Assembly (NCBI GenBank): GCA_026706665.1
Contig: JAPOYI010000127.1
Span: forward strand, 1-45,936
Source of the DNA: Gammaproteobacteria bacterium
GTDB lineage: Bacteria > Pseudomonadota > Gammaproteobacteria > Pseudomonadales > Azotimanducaceae
DNA length: 45,936 nt
Direction of reading: 5' to 3'
In this document: positions 26,321 through 34,262 of the stretch, piece after piece
How the letters are laid out: every line of letters begins with the position of its first letter
Position numbering within the stretch: position 1 is the stretch's first letter
The notes under the pieces: model-generated
What the model was told of the DNA's origin: nothing
What the model saw: only the letters and a program-made list of their open reading frames with translations
Databases searched by the model: none
Program-made: the position numbers and the translations under genes

Positions 26321-26511
26321 ATGGCTTGGAGAAATATCTGAATCGCGCCGCGCCGGAGTTTCCGACGCGGCGAGGGGCGAGGCCAAGCCTTGTCCGACCT
26401 GGGGTTGGGCGGCGTGCGGCGTTCTGATGGCGCGGGTTCTCGAATCCCGCCCGGCGCACTCACGCTACCCATCGCACGGTGTGTACCGAGCGGTCTGTGC
26501 GCACCCAACCT

Positions 26512-26584
26512 GTGGAATTAGCTCAATAGGTAGAGCACCGGTCTTGGGAACTGGGTGTTGCCGGTTCGATTCCGGCATTCCAAC
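26512..26584 (+). tRNA. Atypical tRNA, anticodon UGG (proline-like)
   Basis: A full cloverleaf can be drawn. Acceptor strands are GTGGAAT/ATTCCAA with six of seven pairs (first pair G-A mismatched). The D-arm is GCTC/GAGC with loop AATAGGTA, the anticodon stem CCGGT/ACTGG with loop CTTGGGA, and the T-arm GCCGG/CCGGC with loop TTCGATT. Anticodon T-G-G is at 26545-26547 with G at position 37, as in proline tRNAs. No CCA is encoded, and the discriminator is C instead of the A expected for bacterial proline tRNA. It may be a divergent or degenerate tRNA, or a tRNA-derived RNA, rather than the housekeeping gene. Confidence 0.6.
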
Positions 26585-26926
26585 AGCGACTTCCTGCAAA
26601 GAGGTCACACGGCTGATAACCGTGCTTCGCTGGTAACGGGCGCTATTCGTTACAACGGGCGCCCGTTCCCTGCGCCTGCCCTTTACGGGGCTGGAGCAGC
26701 AACGACGGAGCCGACGGGTGGGCTGGCCTGGCACCTGCCGAGCCAGCAGCCGTCGTGTCCGGCGGATCGCCCGCGAGGCGTCGCTTGGATGCTTCATCCC
26801 CATCAAGGGGCTTGAGGTGGAAGAGCGTCGCCCGCGCGCGGTACGTCCGATGCGGCCGCGCCATCGGTCCGCGACGGAGTTGTGGGAGCGGGCGCATTCA
26901 TTGGAGAGAGAAGAGGAGGGCAGGCC
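26585..26926. other. 342-bp intergenic region with one compact foldable segment
   Basis: Immediately after the tRNA-like gene, CAGCGA (26584-26589) can pair with TCGCTG (26627-26632), enclosing a 5-bp hairpin CACGG/CCGTG whose 7-base loop is CTGATAA, the exact shape of an isoleucine-type anticodon arm. The T-arm of a second tRNA is missing. The rest, to the slipin start, is GC-rich with no convincing promoter, terminator or gene. Confidence 0.4.
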
Positions 26927-28063
26927 ATGTTGCTTGTTCAGAAATTCATCGTGCTGAAGCACGAACGCGGACTCCTGTTCAGGGATGGGGACTTCATCCG
27001 TTTCCTTGAACCGGGCACGTACCGCTTTCGCGGGTTGCGCGGGCGCTACGAGGTCGAGCGTTTCGACCTTGCCGAGCCGTCGTTCGCGCACCGGCTCGTC
27101 GACTACCTGGTCGAGGCCGAGCGCGCGGAGATCGATCGGCTGTTCACGCTGGTCGAGACCGGCGCGAGCGAGGTGGCGGTCGTATACCAGAACGCGCGCG
27201 TCGCCGAGGTCATCGGTCCGGCGGAGCGAAAGCTCTACTGGAAGGGCCCGGTCGTGTCGCGCGTGGAGCGTTTCGACCTGGATACGGGTCTCGCGCTCGG
27301 CGCGAAGCTCGCCCGGGAACTCGCGGCCCCGAGCCCTCTTCGAGGTCCGGGCCGCTACGGCGTCTACTCGCGCGAGGTGCCGGACGGTCACGTCGGGTTG
27401 CTGTACGTCGACGGCAAGCTGACCGGTTCGCTGGAACCGGGCCTGCATGCGTTCTGGACCTACGGCCCCGCCGTGAAGGTGGAGGTCGTGGACCTGCGCG
27501 TGAAGACGCTCGACGTGCAGGGTCAGGAAATCCTGACCCGCGACAAGGTCAGCCTGCGCGTCAACCTGACCGCGACCTACCGGTTCCTGGATGCGGAAAA
27601 GGCCGTGCGCGCGGCGAAGGATCCGCTGGATCATCTGTACAAGGAGATCCAGTTCGGTCTGCGCGCCGCGGTCGGCACGCGCACCCTCGACGCGTTGCTG
27701 GAGGACAAGTCGGTCATCGACCGGATTGTCGCCGAGCGTGTCGGCGAACGCTTCGCCGACATCGGCATCGCCGTCGACAGCGTCGGCGTGAAAGACATCA
27801 TCCTGCCGGGCGACATGAAAGATCTGCTCGGCAAGGTGGTGGAAGCCGAGAAGGCGGCGCAGGCCAACGTGATCCGGCGGCGCGAGGAAACCAACGCGAC
27901 CCGGTCGCTGCTCAACACGGCCAAGGTCATGGAGAGCAACGCCGTGGCGCTGCGGCTGAAGGAGCTGGAGACGCTGGAAAAGGTCACCGAGAAGGTCGGC
28001 AACCTGTCGGTCTACGGGGGTCTCGACGGCGTCCTGAACGAACTGGTTCGCCTGAAGCAGTGA
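26927..28063 (+). CDS. Slipin/stomatin-like SPFH-domain protein
   Basis: The 378-residue protein contains an SPFH (band 7) domain: VEVVDLRVKTLDVQGQEILTRDKVSLRVNLTATYRF, then DALLEDKSVIDRIVAERVGERFADIGIAVDSVGVKDIILP, with an amphipathic EAEKAAQANVIRRREETNATRSLLNTAKVME helix after it. It matches the slipin branch, whose members form oligomers at membranes. The N-terminal ~140 residues, QKFIVLKHERGLLFRDGDFIRFLEPG, duplicate part of the domain pattern instead of giving a clear transmembrane helix. The ATG at 26927 has GAGGAGGG upstream. An intrinsic terminator follows by ten bases, so this is probably a single-gene unit. Confidence 0.85.
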   Translation: MLLVQKFIVLKHERGLLFRDGDFIRFLEPGTYRFRGLRGRYEVERFDLAEPSFAHRLVDYLVEAERAEIDRLFTLVETGASEVAVVYQNARVAEVIGPAERKLYWKGPVVSRVERFDLDTGLALGAKLARELAAPSPLRGPGRYGVYSREVPDGHVGLLYVDGKLTGSLEPGLHAFWTYGPAVKVEVVDLRVKTLDVQGQEILTRDKVSLRVNLTATYRFLDAEKAVRAAKDPLDHLYKEIQFGLRAAVGTRTLDALLEDKSVIDRIVAERVGERFADIGIAVDSVGVKDIILPGDMKDLLGKVVEAEKAAQANVIRRREETNATRSLLNTAKVMESNAVALRLKELETLEKVTEKVGNLSVYGGLDGVLNELVRLKQ

Positions 28064-28072
28064 GTTCGCATT

Positions 28073-28110
28073 GGGGGAGCGGGCGGTCTGCCGACTGCTC
28101 CCCCTTTTTT
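28073..28110 (+). terminator. Intrinsic terminator after the slipin gene
   Basis: GGGGGAGC (28073-28080) pairs perfectly with GCTCCCCC (28097-28104), followed by six T residues (28105-28110). It lies ten bases after the slipin stop codon. Confidence 0.88.
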
Positions 28111-28225
28111 GGCTGTCCGGACTACCGCAGGTGCCGAAACGGGACCAGGCTTCCTAACACCAACGTTACGCGGCACACTTGCGCCCCGCAAGGTCACCGC
28201 AAAAGAACCCATCAAGGAGTACCTC

Positions 28226-28594
28226 ATGCCCGACTACGACGGCGCGATCACCCTTTCCACTCCCGTGCAGGATCTCGACGCATCACTCGCCTGGTTCGCC
28301 GACAACCTGGGTTTCCGGGAGATCTTCAAGGCCGCCGAAGCCGGCTGGGCGGAGGTAAGCTCACCCACCAAGGGGGTCACCATCGGCCTCAACCGGGGTG
28401 CCGAGGCTGCGGACGGGGGCGTGACGCCCGTGTTCGGGGTCAAGGACATCGACGCCGCCCGCGCCGAACTCGAGGCCAAGGGCGTGCCCTTCGAAGGCGA
28501 AACCTACGAGATTCCCGGGATGGTCAAGCTGGCGACGTTCGTCGACCCGGACGGCAATCACTACATGTTCGCGCAGTCGCTGATGGAGGGATAA
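28226..28594 (+). CDS. VOC-family (glyoxalase/bleomycin-resistance fold) protein
   Basis: The 122-residue protein shows the vicinal-oxygen-chelate pattern: ITLSTPVQDLDASLAWFADNLGF, WAEVSSPTKGVTIGLN, VFGVKDIDAARAELEAKGV and the closing VKLATFVDPDGNHYMFAQS. VOC proteins are small metal-binding enzymes or resistance proteins; no specific reaction can be assigned. AAGGAG sits seven bases before the ATG. The frame is open upstream to 28109, but that stretch lacks a fitting start. Confidence 0.85.
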   Translation: MPDYDGAITLSTPVQDLDASLAWFADNLGFREIFKAAEAGWAEVSSPTKGVTIGLNRGAEAADGGVTPVFGVKDIDAARAELEAKGVPFEGETYEIPGMVKLATFVDPDGNHYMFAQSLMEG

Positions 28595-28689
28595 GCACAT
28601 CGGCGCGATCGGTTTCGACGTTGGCGTTTCCAGTTGATGGGTAATCGCCCTATCGTCGACGAAACATGATTCTCTGACGGAGGCACTCG

Positions 28690-28950
28690 ATGTCGACACC
28701 AACCAAGGAGAAACACATCGGGGATCTCGATCCGGTTGAATTCATGGCGGTGCTGGACGAGGGCGCGCGCAAGTTCAACGAGGAATGTGATCGGTTGGGC
28801 ATATCGCGCGTGATCGAGATCGACGGCGAGACGGTGCTCTACCACCCGGATGGAACGCATACGCCGATGCCCGACCCGGGTGATCGAGAGGCCGTTCTCG
28901 CTTTGTTCCGGCGGTACAAGGTGTCGCTCGATGGCGTTCGATATCCCTGA
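28690..28950 (+). CDS. Small hypothetical protein upstream of the zeta-like ATPase
   Basis: The 86-residue acidic protein is not recognised by name. It has a helical middle (DPVEFMAVLDEGARKFNEECDRLGISRVIEIDGE) and a C-terminal DREAVLALFRRYKVSLDG. GGAGG lies just before the ATG, and its 3' end overlaps the next gene by 20 bases, so the two are co-translated. The size, order and coupling are those of an antitoxin gene preceding a zeta-type kinase, which is inference. No DNA-binding motif is obvious. Confidence 0.6.
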   Translation: MSTPTKEKHIGDLDPVEFMAVLDEGARKFNEECDRLGISRVIEIDGETVLYHPDGTHTPMPDPGDREAVLALFRRYKVSLDGVRYP

Positions 28951-29638
28951 TCGTCCGCGTTTGACGCTGTTTGCGGGTCCGAACGGGGCTGGCAAGACCA
29001 CAGCGTACCGCCGTTTCGTGGAAGCTGGCTTTGAGGCTGGCGACTACCTGAATCCGGACGACATCGCGAGATTGCCTGGTGCCGATTCAGGGGATACCGC
29101 TTTCGACCTACGGGCTGGACGGGAGGTCATCCGGCGCACCCGATCCTTGATCGCCGCACGGCAGCCGTTCGTGCGGGAAACCACGCTATCGGGTCGAGAA
29201 ATTCTGCGCAGTGTCTCCGACGCGCGAGCCTCTGGCTATCGTGTAATGATGGTTTTCGTGGGCGTTCGCTCGACAAGAACGACTGGTAGCCGAGTCGCCG
29301 TTCGTGTCGCATCCGGAGGTCACGACATCCCCCAGCACGTGCAGGAGCGGCGTCTGCCCCGCTCGTTCGACAACGCATGCCGGGTGGCCCGCGTTGCCGA
29401 TTTCGTTTACTTCCTGGACAACGCGGGGCTGCAGCACAAACTCGTGGCGACCGTGCGCGAGGGTACGATCATCTTTTGCGACTCTTCGCAAGCCGAGTGG
29501 CTGGAGCGAGCCACCGCCGGTTTGCCACGAGCGCCGTCGCTCTTTTCCCGTGACGAGGTGCTGTCGCGGTTGCGTGAAGCCGAGGGGTTGTCTGACGACC
29601 TCCGGGCGAGGGAGGGTCAGTCCGAGTACTCTTCGTGA
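28931..29638 (+). CDS. Zeta toxin-like P-loop kinase
   Basis: The 235-residue protein has Walker A GPNGAGKT at 16-23 after RPRLTLFA, then NPDDIARLPG, FVRETTLSGREIL and VASGGHDIPQHVQERRLPRSFDN, the arrangement seen in zeta-toxin-like proteins. Zeta toxins phosphorylate UDP-N-acetylglucosamine and block cell-wall synthesis; many chromosomal relatives are uncharacterised. Its ATG lies within the preceding small gene. The neighbour is a plausible antitoxin but not a recognisable epsilon. Confidence 0.75.
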   Translation: MAFDIPDRPRLTLFAGPNGAGKTTAYRRFVEAGFEAGDYLNPDDIARLPGADSGDTAFDLRAGREVIRRTRSLIAARQPFVRETTLSGREILRSVSDARASGYRVMMVFVGVRSTRTTGSRVAVRVASGGHDIPQHVQERRLPRSFDNACRVARVADFVYFLDNAGLQHKLVATVREGTIIFCDSSQAEWLERATAGLPRAPSLFSRDEVLSRLREAEGLSDDLRAREGQSEYSS

Positions 29639-29749
29639 TTCGGGCCGCCTGACTTGAAGGTTGCCCCGGTTTGCGGATTTCTTGCACCTCCTTTCGCAAG
29701 CGCTTCCCTAGCATCCTGTTCCATCTGCAATGGAATCCAGGGGTCATGC

Positions 29750-31159
29750 ATGATCGAAGAGAAGTCGGGTTCGCCAGGTCTGTTCAGGAGTGGTCCGGGC
29801 CCACGGTTTGACCAGCGCTCCATTTCCCTGCGGTTCGTCCTTGTCGCCTTGCTCATCCTGGCTTCGTTGATTCCGCTCGCGCTCGTGAGGTGCACGGCCG
29901 GCGACAGGGAGGGGTACCGCGAGGAAGCCGTCGAGAGCATCGCCCATTCCTGGGGCGAGGAGCAGCGCATCATGGGACCCATCATGTTCATCCCCTTCGA
30001 TGATGCCGAGCGCGAGCGGCGCGATGAGGATGAGTTGGAAGTAGCGTCGGAGCAGGTGAACATCCGTATCGTTGACGACAGCGGGAGCGACCGCCGCGGG
30101 CGCTACGTGGCGGTGATGCCCGAGCACATCGACATCGAACTCAATACCAGTCACGAGATGCGCCGGCGGGGGATCTTCGAGGTGGCCGCATTCAGTGTTG
30201 ACGTCGCTGCGGAGGGCGTGTTCGCGGCCCTTGACGTGAAGAACCTGCAGGACCGTTTCGGCGCGCTGCGGATGGACCTGGCCTTCCTTGGCGTCGGTAT
30301 ATCCGATCCGCGCGGGATTCGCGAGGCGACCCTTGTGTGGCGGGGCAGGGACGTAGAACTGAGTGCCCCATCGGGACGCAGACCGGTCGAGAACGGCCTG
30401 ACCGGTGGGTTGGGAAAGACCGCGGCGCTTGGCGGCGAGTTTTCCCTGGCACTCGATCTGCGCGGGATCGGTCGTTTCTCGGCGGTGCCGGTGGGCGATG
30501 GCTCGACGTTGACGATGAAATCCAGTTGGCCGCATCCGAGCTTCGATGGCCGCCTGTTGCCGGATACGCACGACATCAACGCGCAGGGTTTCACGGCCTC
30601 GTGGGCTACAGGGCACCTGGCAAGGGGGTTCTCGAGCCTGATGGAGATTTCGTCGATTGAAGGCGACTACTTCAAGGAAAAGGACTTGGGTTTCAGTGCT
30701 TTCGAACCCATCGACCTTTATCTTGGCGTCGAACGGAGCACGAAGTACGGCATCCTGTTTGTGCTGCTGACGCTCGTGAGCGTGCTCTGTCTCGAGCTGG
30801 CCACCGGCATTCGATTTCACTTCGTGCAATATGGCGTGACGAGCGCCGCACTCGTACTTTTCTTCCTGACGTTGCTGGCCCTGGCGGAACACATCGGCTT
30901 CACCATGGGCTATGTGCTGGCGGCGACGGTGCTAACGGGCATGATCGCCTGGTACGCCAACGGCGCCACTGGCAATCGCCGGCTCGCCGCCACGGCGTTC
31001 GGCGGGCTTTTGACCCTGTACGCCGTGCTTTATGCGATCCTGCGGCTGGAGTCGTTCGCGCTGCTGGTAGGGACGGTGGTACTGCTCGGGGCGCTGGCGA
31101 TGCTCATGCACGTGACGCGCAGGCTGATGCCGGCTGCCGAAACGCAAGCGCCTGACTGA
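29750..31159 (+). CDS. creD: CreD-like inner-membrane protein
   Basis: The 469-residue protein has one N-terminal transmembrane helix (SLRFVLVALLILASLIPLALV), a large periplasmic domain (residues ~45-330) containing the VKNLQDRFGALRMDLAFLGVGISDPRGI and WPHPSFDGRLLPD motifs, and a C-terminal run of about five helices beginning YGILFVLLTLVSVLCLELATG. That is CreD, known as cell-envelope-linked and often controlled by the CreBC two-component system. No creBC genes are present here. The ATG at 29750 was chosen over an upstream in-frame ATG because membrane topology starts here. It is convergent with the CoA-transferase gene, 12 bases away. Confidence 0.88.
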   Translation: MIEEKSGSPGLFRSGPGPRFDQRSISLRFVLVALLILASLIPLALVRCTAGDREGYREEAVESIAHSWGEEQRIMGPIMFIPFDDAERERRDEDELEVASEQVNIRIVDDSGSDRRGRYVAVMPEHIDIELNTSHEMRRRGIFEVAAFSVDVAAEGVFAALDVKNLQDRFGALRMDLAFLGVGISDPRGIREATLVWRGRDVELSAPSGRRPVENGLTGGLGKTAALGGEFSLALDLRGIGRFSAVPVGDGSTLTMKSSWPHPSFDGRLLPDTHDINAQGFTASWATGHLARGFSSLMEISSIEGDYFKEKDLGFSAFEPIDLYLGVERSTKYGILFVLLTLVSVLCLELATGIRFHFVQYGVTSAALVLFFLTLLALAEHIGFTMGYVLAATVLTGMIAWYANGATGNRRLAATAFGGLLTLYAVLYAILRLESFALLVGTVVLLGALAMLMHVTRRLMPAAETQAPD

Positions 31160-31171
31160 CGAGTCGCCAGG

Positions 31172-32362
31172 TCAGATCGTTTTGGCTTTGCGCAGGGCGG
31201 CGATTTCGGTATCGCTGATGCCGGCTTCCCGGAGCACCTCGTCGGTGTGCTCGCCCAGATCGGGCACGGCGGCTGCCGGTTCCAGGGGCGTCTCGCTCAT
31301 GCGGATCGGCGCCGCCACTATGCCTCTGCGGTCGCCGTCGCCGTCGGGTGTTTCGGTGAAGTAACTGTTTTCCCAGGCACCTGGGTCGGCCAGCACCTGC
31401 CGATGATCGCGTACCGGCGCGTAGCGCACGCCGGTGTCGCGCAACGCGTCGCACCAGGCTTCGGTGGTCCGCGTTCTGAACACCTGCGCCAGTTCTTCGC
31501 GCAGCCAGGCATGGACTTCCGGCGTCATTTCCCGGTCCTGCAGGCGCGGATCGACCGTCAGGTCCGGGCGTTCGAGCGCGATGAAGAAAGCGTCCTTTTC
31601 GCGCCCACGCACTCCAACGATGGCGATCCAGCCGTCGGCGGTCGGGAAGATGTCGTAAATGGTCCGGATCATCGGGTGTCCGAGGTTCGCCCGCCCGGCA
31701 ACCTGGTCGGTCAACATGAGATACGTGTATTCGGCGGCTTGTGCCCAGATCTGCCCGCCGAGCAGCGACACGTCAAGGCATTGCCCGCGGCCCGTCCGGT
31801 TTCGGTGCTGAAGCGCGGCCAGGATGCCCGCGACCATGTTGAGCGAGGCGATGTGGTCGGCGATGAAGATGGCAACGGGGGACGCCGGATCGCCGTCCCG
31901 TCCCGTGGTGCTGACGAGTCCGCCGGCGGCCTGGGCCGCGAGGTCTGCGCCCTGGCGCGCGGCGTCCGGTCCCAATGATCCAAAAGTGCTTCCCTGGGCG
32001 CAGATGATGCGCGGATTGACGGCGGCGAGATCGTCATGGCCGAGCCCCCACCGATCCATCGTGCCGGGCGTGAAGTTGGTGATCACCACATCGGCGGCCT
32101 GAACGAGGCGCTTGAAGACGGCGGCGCCCTCGGGGTGACCGAGGTTGAGGGAGACACTGCGTTTGCCGCGGTTGCAGGCGGTGAAGACGGCGCTGCGCGG
32201 ATCGCCGGGCTCGACCTTGATGTTGCGGCTGTGGTCGCCGTATTCGGGCAGTTCGATCTTGATGACGTCGGCGCCCATGTCGCCCAGCAGGAGCGAAGCT
32301 TGGGGTCCCTGGATCAAGAGGCCCGCCTCGAGTACCCGAATGCCGTCTAACGCCCCTGCCAC
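31172..32362 (-). CDS. Family III CoA-transferase (CaiB/BaiF)
   Basis: The 396-residue enzyme moves CoA between carboxylic acids. It opens with LDGIRVLEAGLLIQGPQASLLLGDMGADVIKIE, a hallmark of the family; GADLAAQAAGGL carries the expected catalytic aspartate. NRGKRSVSLNL and GVRYAPVRDHRQVLADP are also family segments. The substrate acid is not inferable. Its start overlaps the end of recQ by 16 bases on the same strand, so it is probably the last gene of the channel-recQ transcription unit, an odd functional pairing that may only reflect compact packing. Confidence 0.9.
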   Translation of the reverse strand: MAGALDGIRVLEAGLLIQGPQASLLLGDMGADVIKIELPEYGDHSRNIKVEPGDPRSAVFTACNRGKRSVSLNLGHPEGAAVFKRLVQAADVVITNFTPGTMDRWGLGHDDLAAVNPRIICAQGSTFGSLGPDAARQGADLAAQAAGGLVSTTGRDGDPASPVAIFIADHIASLNMVAGILAALQHRNRTGRGQCLDVSLLGGQIWAQAAEYTYLMLTDQVAGRANLGHPMIRTIYDIFPTADGWIAIVGVRGREKDAFFIALERPDLTVDPRLQDREMTPEVHAWLREELAQVFRTRTTEAWCDALRDTGVRYAPVRDHRQVLADPGAWENSYFTETPDGDGDRRGIVAAPIRMSETPLEPAAAVPDLGEHTDEVLREAGISDTEIAALRKAKTI

Positions 32363-34236
32363 GAGAACTCCTCCCCCATCTCTGCCTGCGCGGGCTGCTC
32401 CCCCGTATCCGCAGGCTCAGGCTTTGCCTGCAAAGCGTCGAGGAATACCGCGCCGTAGCGCTCAAGTTTAGCTTGGCCGACGCCGTGGATGGATAGCATC
32501 TCCGCGAGGGAGGTCGGACGCCGATGCAGCATTTCCCTCAGTGTCGAGTCATGGAAGACCACGTAGGGCGGCACGCCCGCTTCCTCCGCGAGGTCCCGCC
32601 GGCATTTTCGCAGAGTCTCCCAAAGTCCCTCGTCTTCCGCGCTGATCTCGAACCTCTCCTGCTGCGTGGTTGATCGCACCCTGGGTTTCGCGGCGGCGTC
32701 CTTGCGCAGCAGCACCGTCCTTGCTCCGCGCAGCACTTCCCTGGCGTCGCCGGTCAGCCGCAACCCCCCGAAGCGCGCGTCGTCGGCGAAGATGTAGCCC
32801 TGGACCATGAGCTGGCGCACGAACGAACGCCATTCCGTCACGGACAGGTCCGCGCCGATCCCGAAAGTGCTCAGCCGTTCGTGCCGCCACTGCCGGACCT
32901 TTTCCGTGTCCTTGCCGCGCAGCACGTCGATCACGTGGGCCGCGCCGAAGCGCTGGCCGGTGCGGTAGATGGCGGAGAGGAGCTTCTGTGCCGCCGTCGT
33001 TCCGTCGTGGGTTTCGGGCGGTGTCAGGCAGACGTCGCAATTGCCGCAATCCTCGTGGAGATCGTCGCCGAAATACCGGAGCAGGGCGCGGCGCCGGCAG
33101 GTGGTCACCTCGCACCAGCCGAGCAGGGCGTCGAGCTTGCCGCGCTCGATCCGCTTGTGCTGATCGTCGGCCTCCGACATGTCCACCATCTGCCGTAGCC
33201 GCACGACATCCTGCAGGCCGTAGACCATCCACGCGTCGGCATGCTCGCCGTCGCGGCCGCCCCGGCCGGTTTCCTGGTAGTAGGCCTCGACGCTCTTCGG
33301 CAGGTCCACGTGCGCGACGAAACGGACATCGGGCTTGTCGATGCCCATGCCGAACGCGATCGTCGCGACGACGATGACGCCGTCTTCGCGCAGGAACCGG
33401 CTTTGGCACGCGGCGCGCACATCGCCCGGCAGGCCGGCATGGTAGGCCGCGGCCTTGAACCCGCGCGCATTCAGCATCTCCGCGATCGACTCCGTTTTCT
33501 TGCGCGTCATCGCGTAGACGATCCCGGACTGGCCCCGGCGTGCGTCGAGGAAAGCGCGCAACTGCGCGTTGGCGTCCGCTTTCGCGCGCACCGTGTAACG
33601 GATGTTGGGGCGATCGAACCCGCTGACGAAACGCCGTGCGGCCGGATCGAAGTCGAGCTTGGCGAGGATGTCGTCGCGCGTAGTCGCGTCTGCAGTGGCC
33701 GTCAGTGCCATGCGCGGGACGCCGGGGAACTGCTCGCGCAGTACGTCGAGACCGAGATAGTCCTGGCGGAAATCGTGGCCCCATTGCGATACGCAATGGG
33801 CCTCGTCGATGGCGATCAGTGACAGGTCCACGCTCGCCAGCAACGTCAGCGTGTTTTCCTGGAGCAGACGCTCCGGGGCGAGGTAGAGGAGGTCGAGCGA
33901 CCCGGACCGCACCGCGTCGACGATGCGCCGTTGTTCGTCGTACGCGAGGGTGGAGTTCAGGAACGCGGCGCGCACGCCGAGTTGCCGCAGGGCGCCTACC
34001 TGGTCCTGCATCAACGCGATGAGGGGCGAGACGACGAGACCGGTTCCCGGCCGAATGATGGACGGCAGCTGGTAGCACAGGGACTTGCCGCCGCCGGTGG
34101 TCATGACGACCAGCGTGTCCCGGCCTTCGAGCGCCGCGCCGATGATCTGTTCCTGGGAGTCGCGAAATTCGGTATAGCCGTAGACCGTCCGCAGCAGGTC
34201 ACGCGCCCGCTCGATCGTCCCGGTATCCTGTGACAT
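32347..34236 (-). CDS. recQ: ATP-dependent DNA helicase RecQ
   Basis: The 629-residue helicase has all RecQ parts in order: motif 0/I FRDSQEQII and TTGGGKS (46-52), DEAH (144-147), TATAD, motif V FGMGIDKPDVRFVAHVDLPKS, motif VI YYQETGRGGRDGE, the zinc-binding CEVTTC...CGNCDVC, a winged helix, and a C-terminal HRDC domain ending IHGVGQAKLERYGAVFLDAL. The length is close to E. coli RecQ (609). It unwinds DNA in recombination and repair. The frame extends upstream without a plausible start; the ATG at 34236 begins the conserved N-terminus. Confidence 0.95.
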   Translation of the reverse strand: MSQDTGTIERARDLLRTVYGYTEFRDSQEQIIGAALEGRDTLVVMTTGGGKSLCYQLPSIIRPGTGLVVSPLIALMQDQVGALRQLGVRAAFLNSTLAYDEQRRIVDAVRSGSLDLLYLAPERLLQENTLTLLASVDLSLIAIDEAHCVSQWGHDFRQDYLGLDVLREQFPGVPRMALTATADATTRDDILAKLDFDPAARRFVSGFDRPNIRYTVRAKADANAQLRAFLDARRGQSGIVYAMTRKKTESIAEMLNARGFKAAAYHAGLPGDVRAACQSRFLREDGVIVVATIAFGMGIDKPDVRFVAHVDLPKSVEAYYQETGRGGRDGEHADAWMVYGLQDVVRLRQMVDMSEADDQHKRIERGKLDALLGWCEVTTCRRRALLRYFGDDLHEDCGNCDVCLTPPETHDGTTAAQKLLSAIYRTGQRFGAAHVIDVLRGKDTEKVRQWRHERLSTFGIGADLSVTEWRSFVRQLMVQGYIFADDARFGGLRLTGDAREVLRGARTVLLRKDAAAKPRVRSTTQQERFEISAEDEGLWETLRKCRRDLAEEAGVPPYVVFHDSTLREMLHRRPTSLAEMLSIHGVGQAKLERYGAVFLDALQAKPEPADTGEQPAQAEMGEEFSWQGR

Positions 34237-34262
34237 CCGCGTCCGCCGCCCAAGCGTCCGTG

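Noticed and set aside
26352-26457. Possible second tRNA (or selC) with GCGCCGG/CCGGCGC ends and a GGGTTCTCGAATCCC segment
   Set aside because: The T-loop would have nine bases, no D-arm or anticodon arm fits, and there is no TCA anticodon, so it is not tRNA-Sec.
26241-26636. 131-codon plus-strand frame spanning the terminator and the tRNA
   Set aside because: It reads through an intrinsic terminator and a cloverleaf and shows no protein-like pattern.
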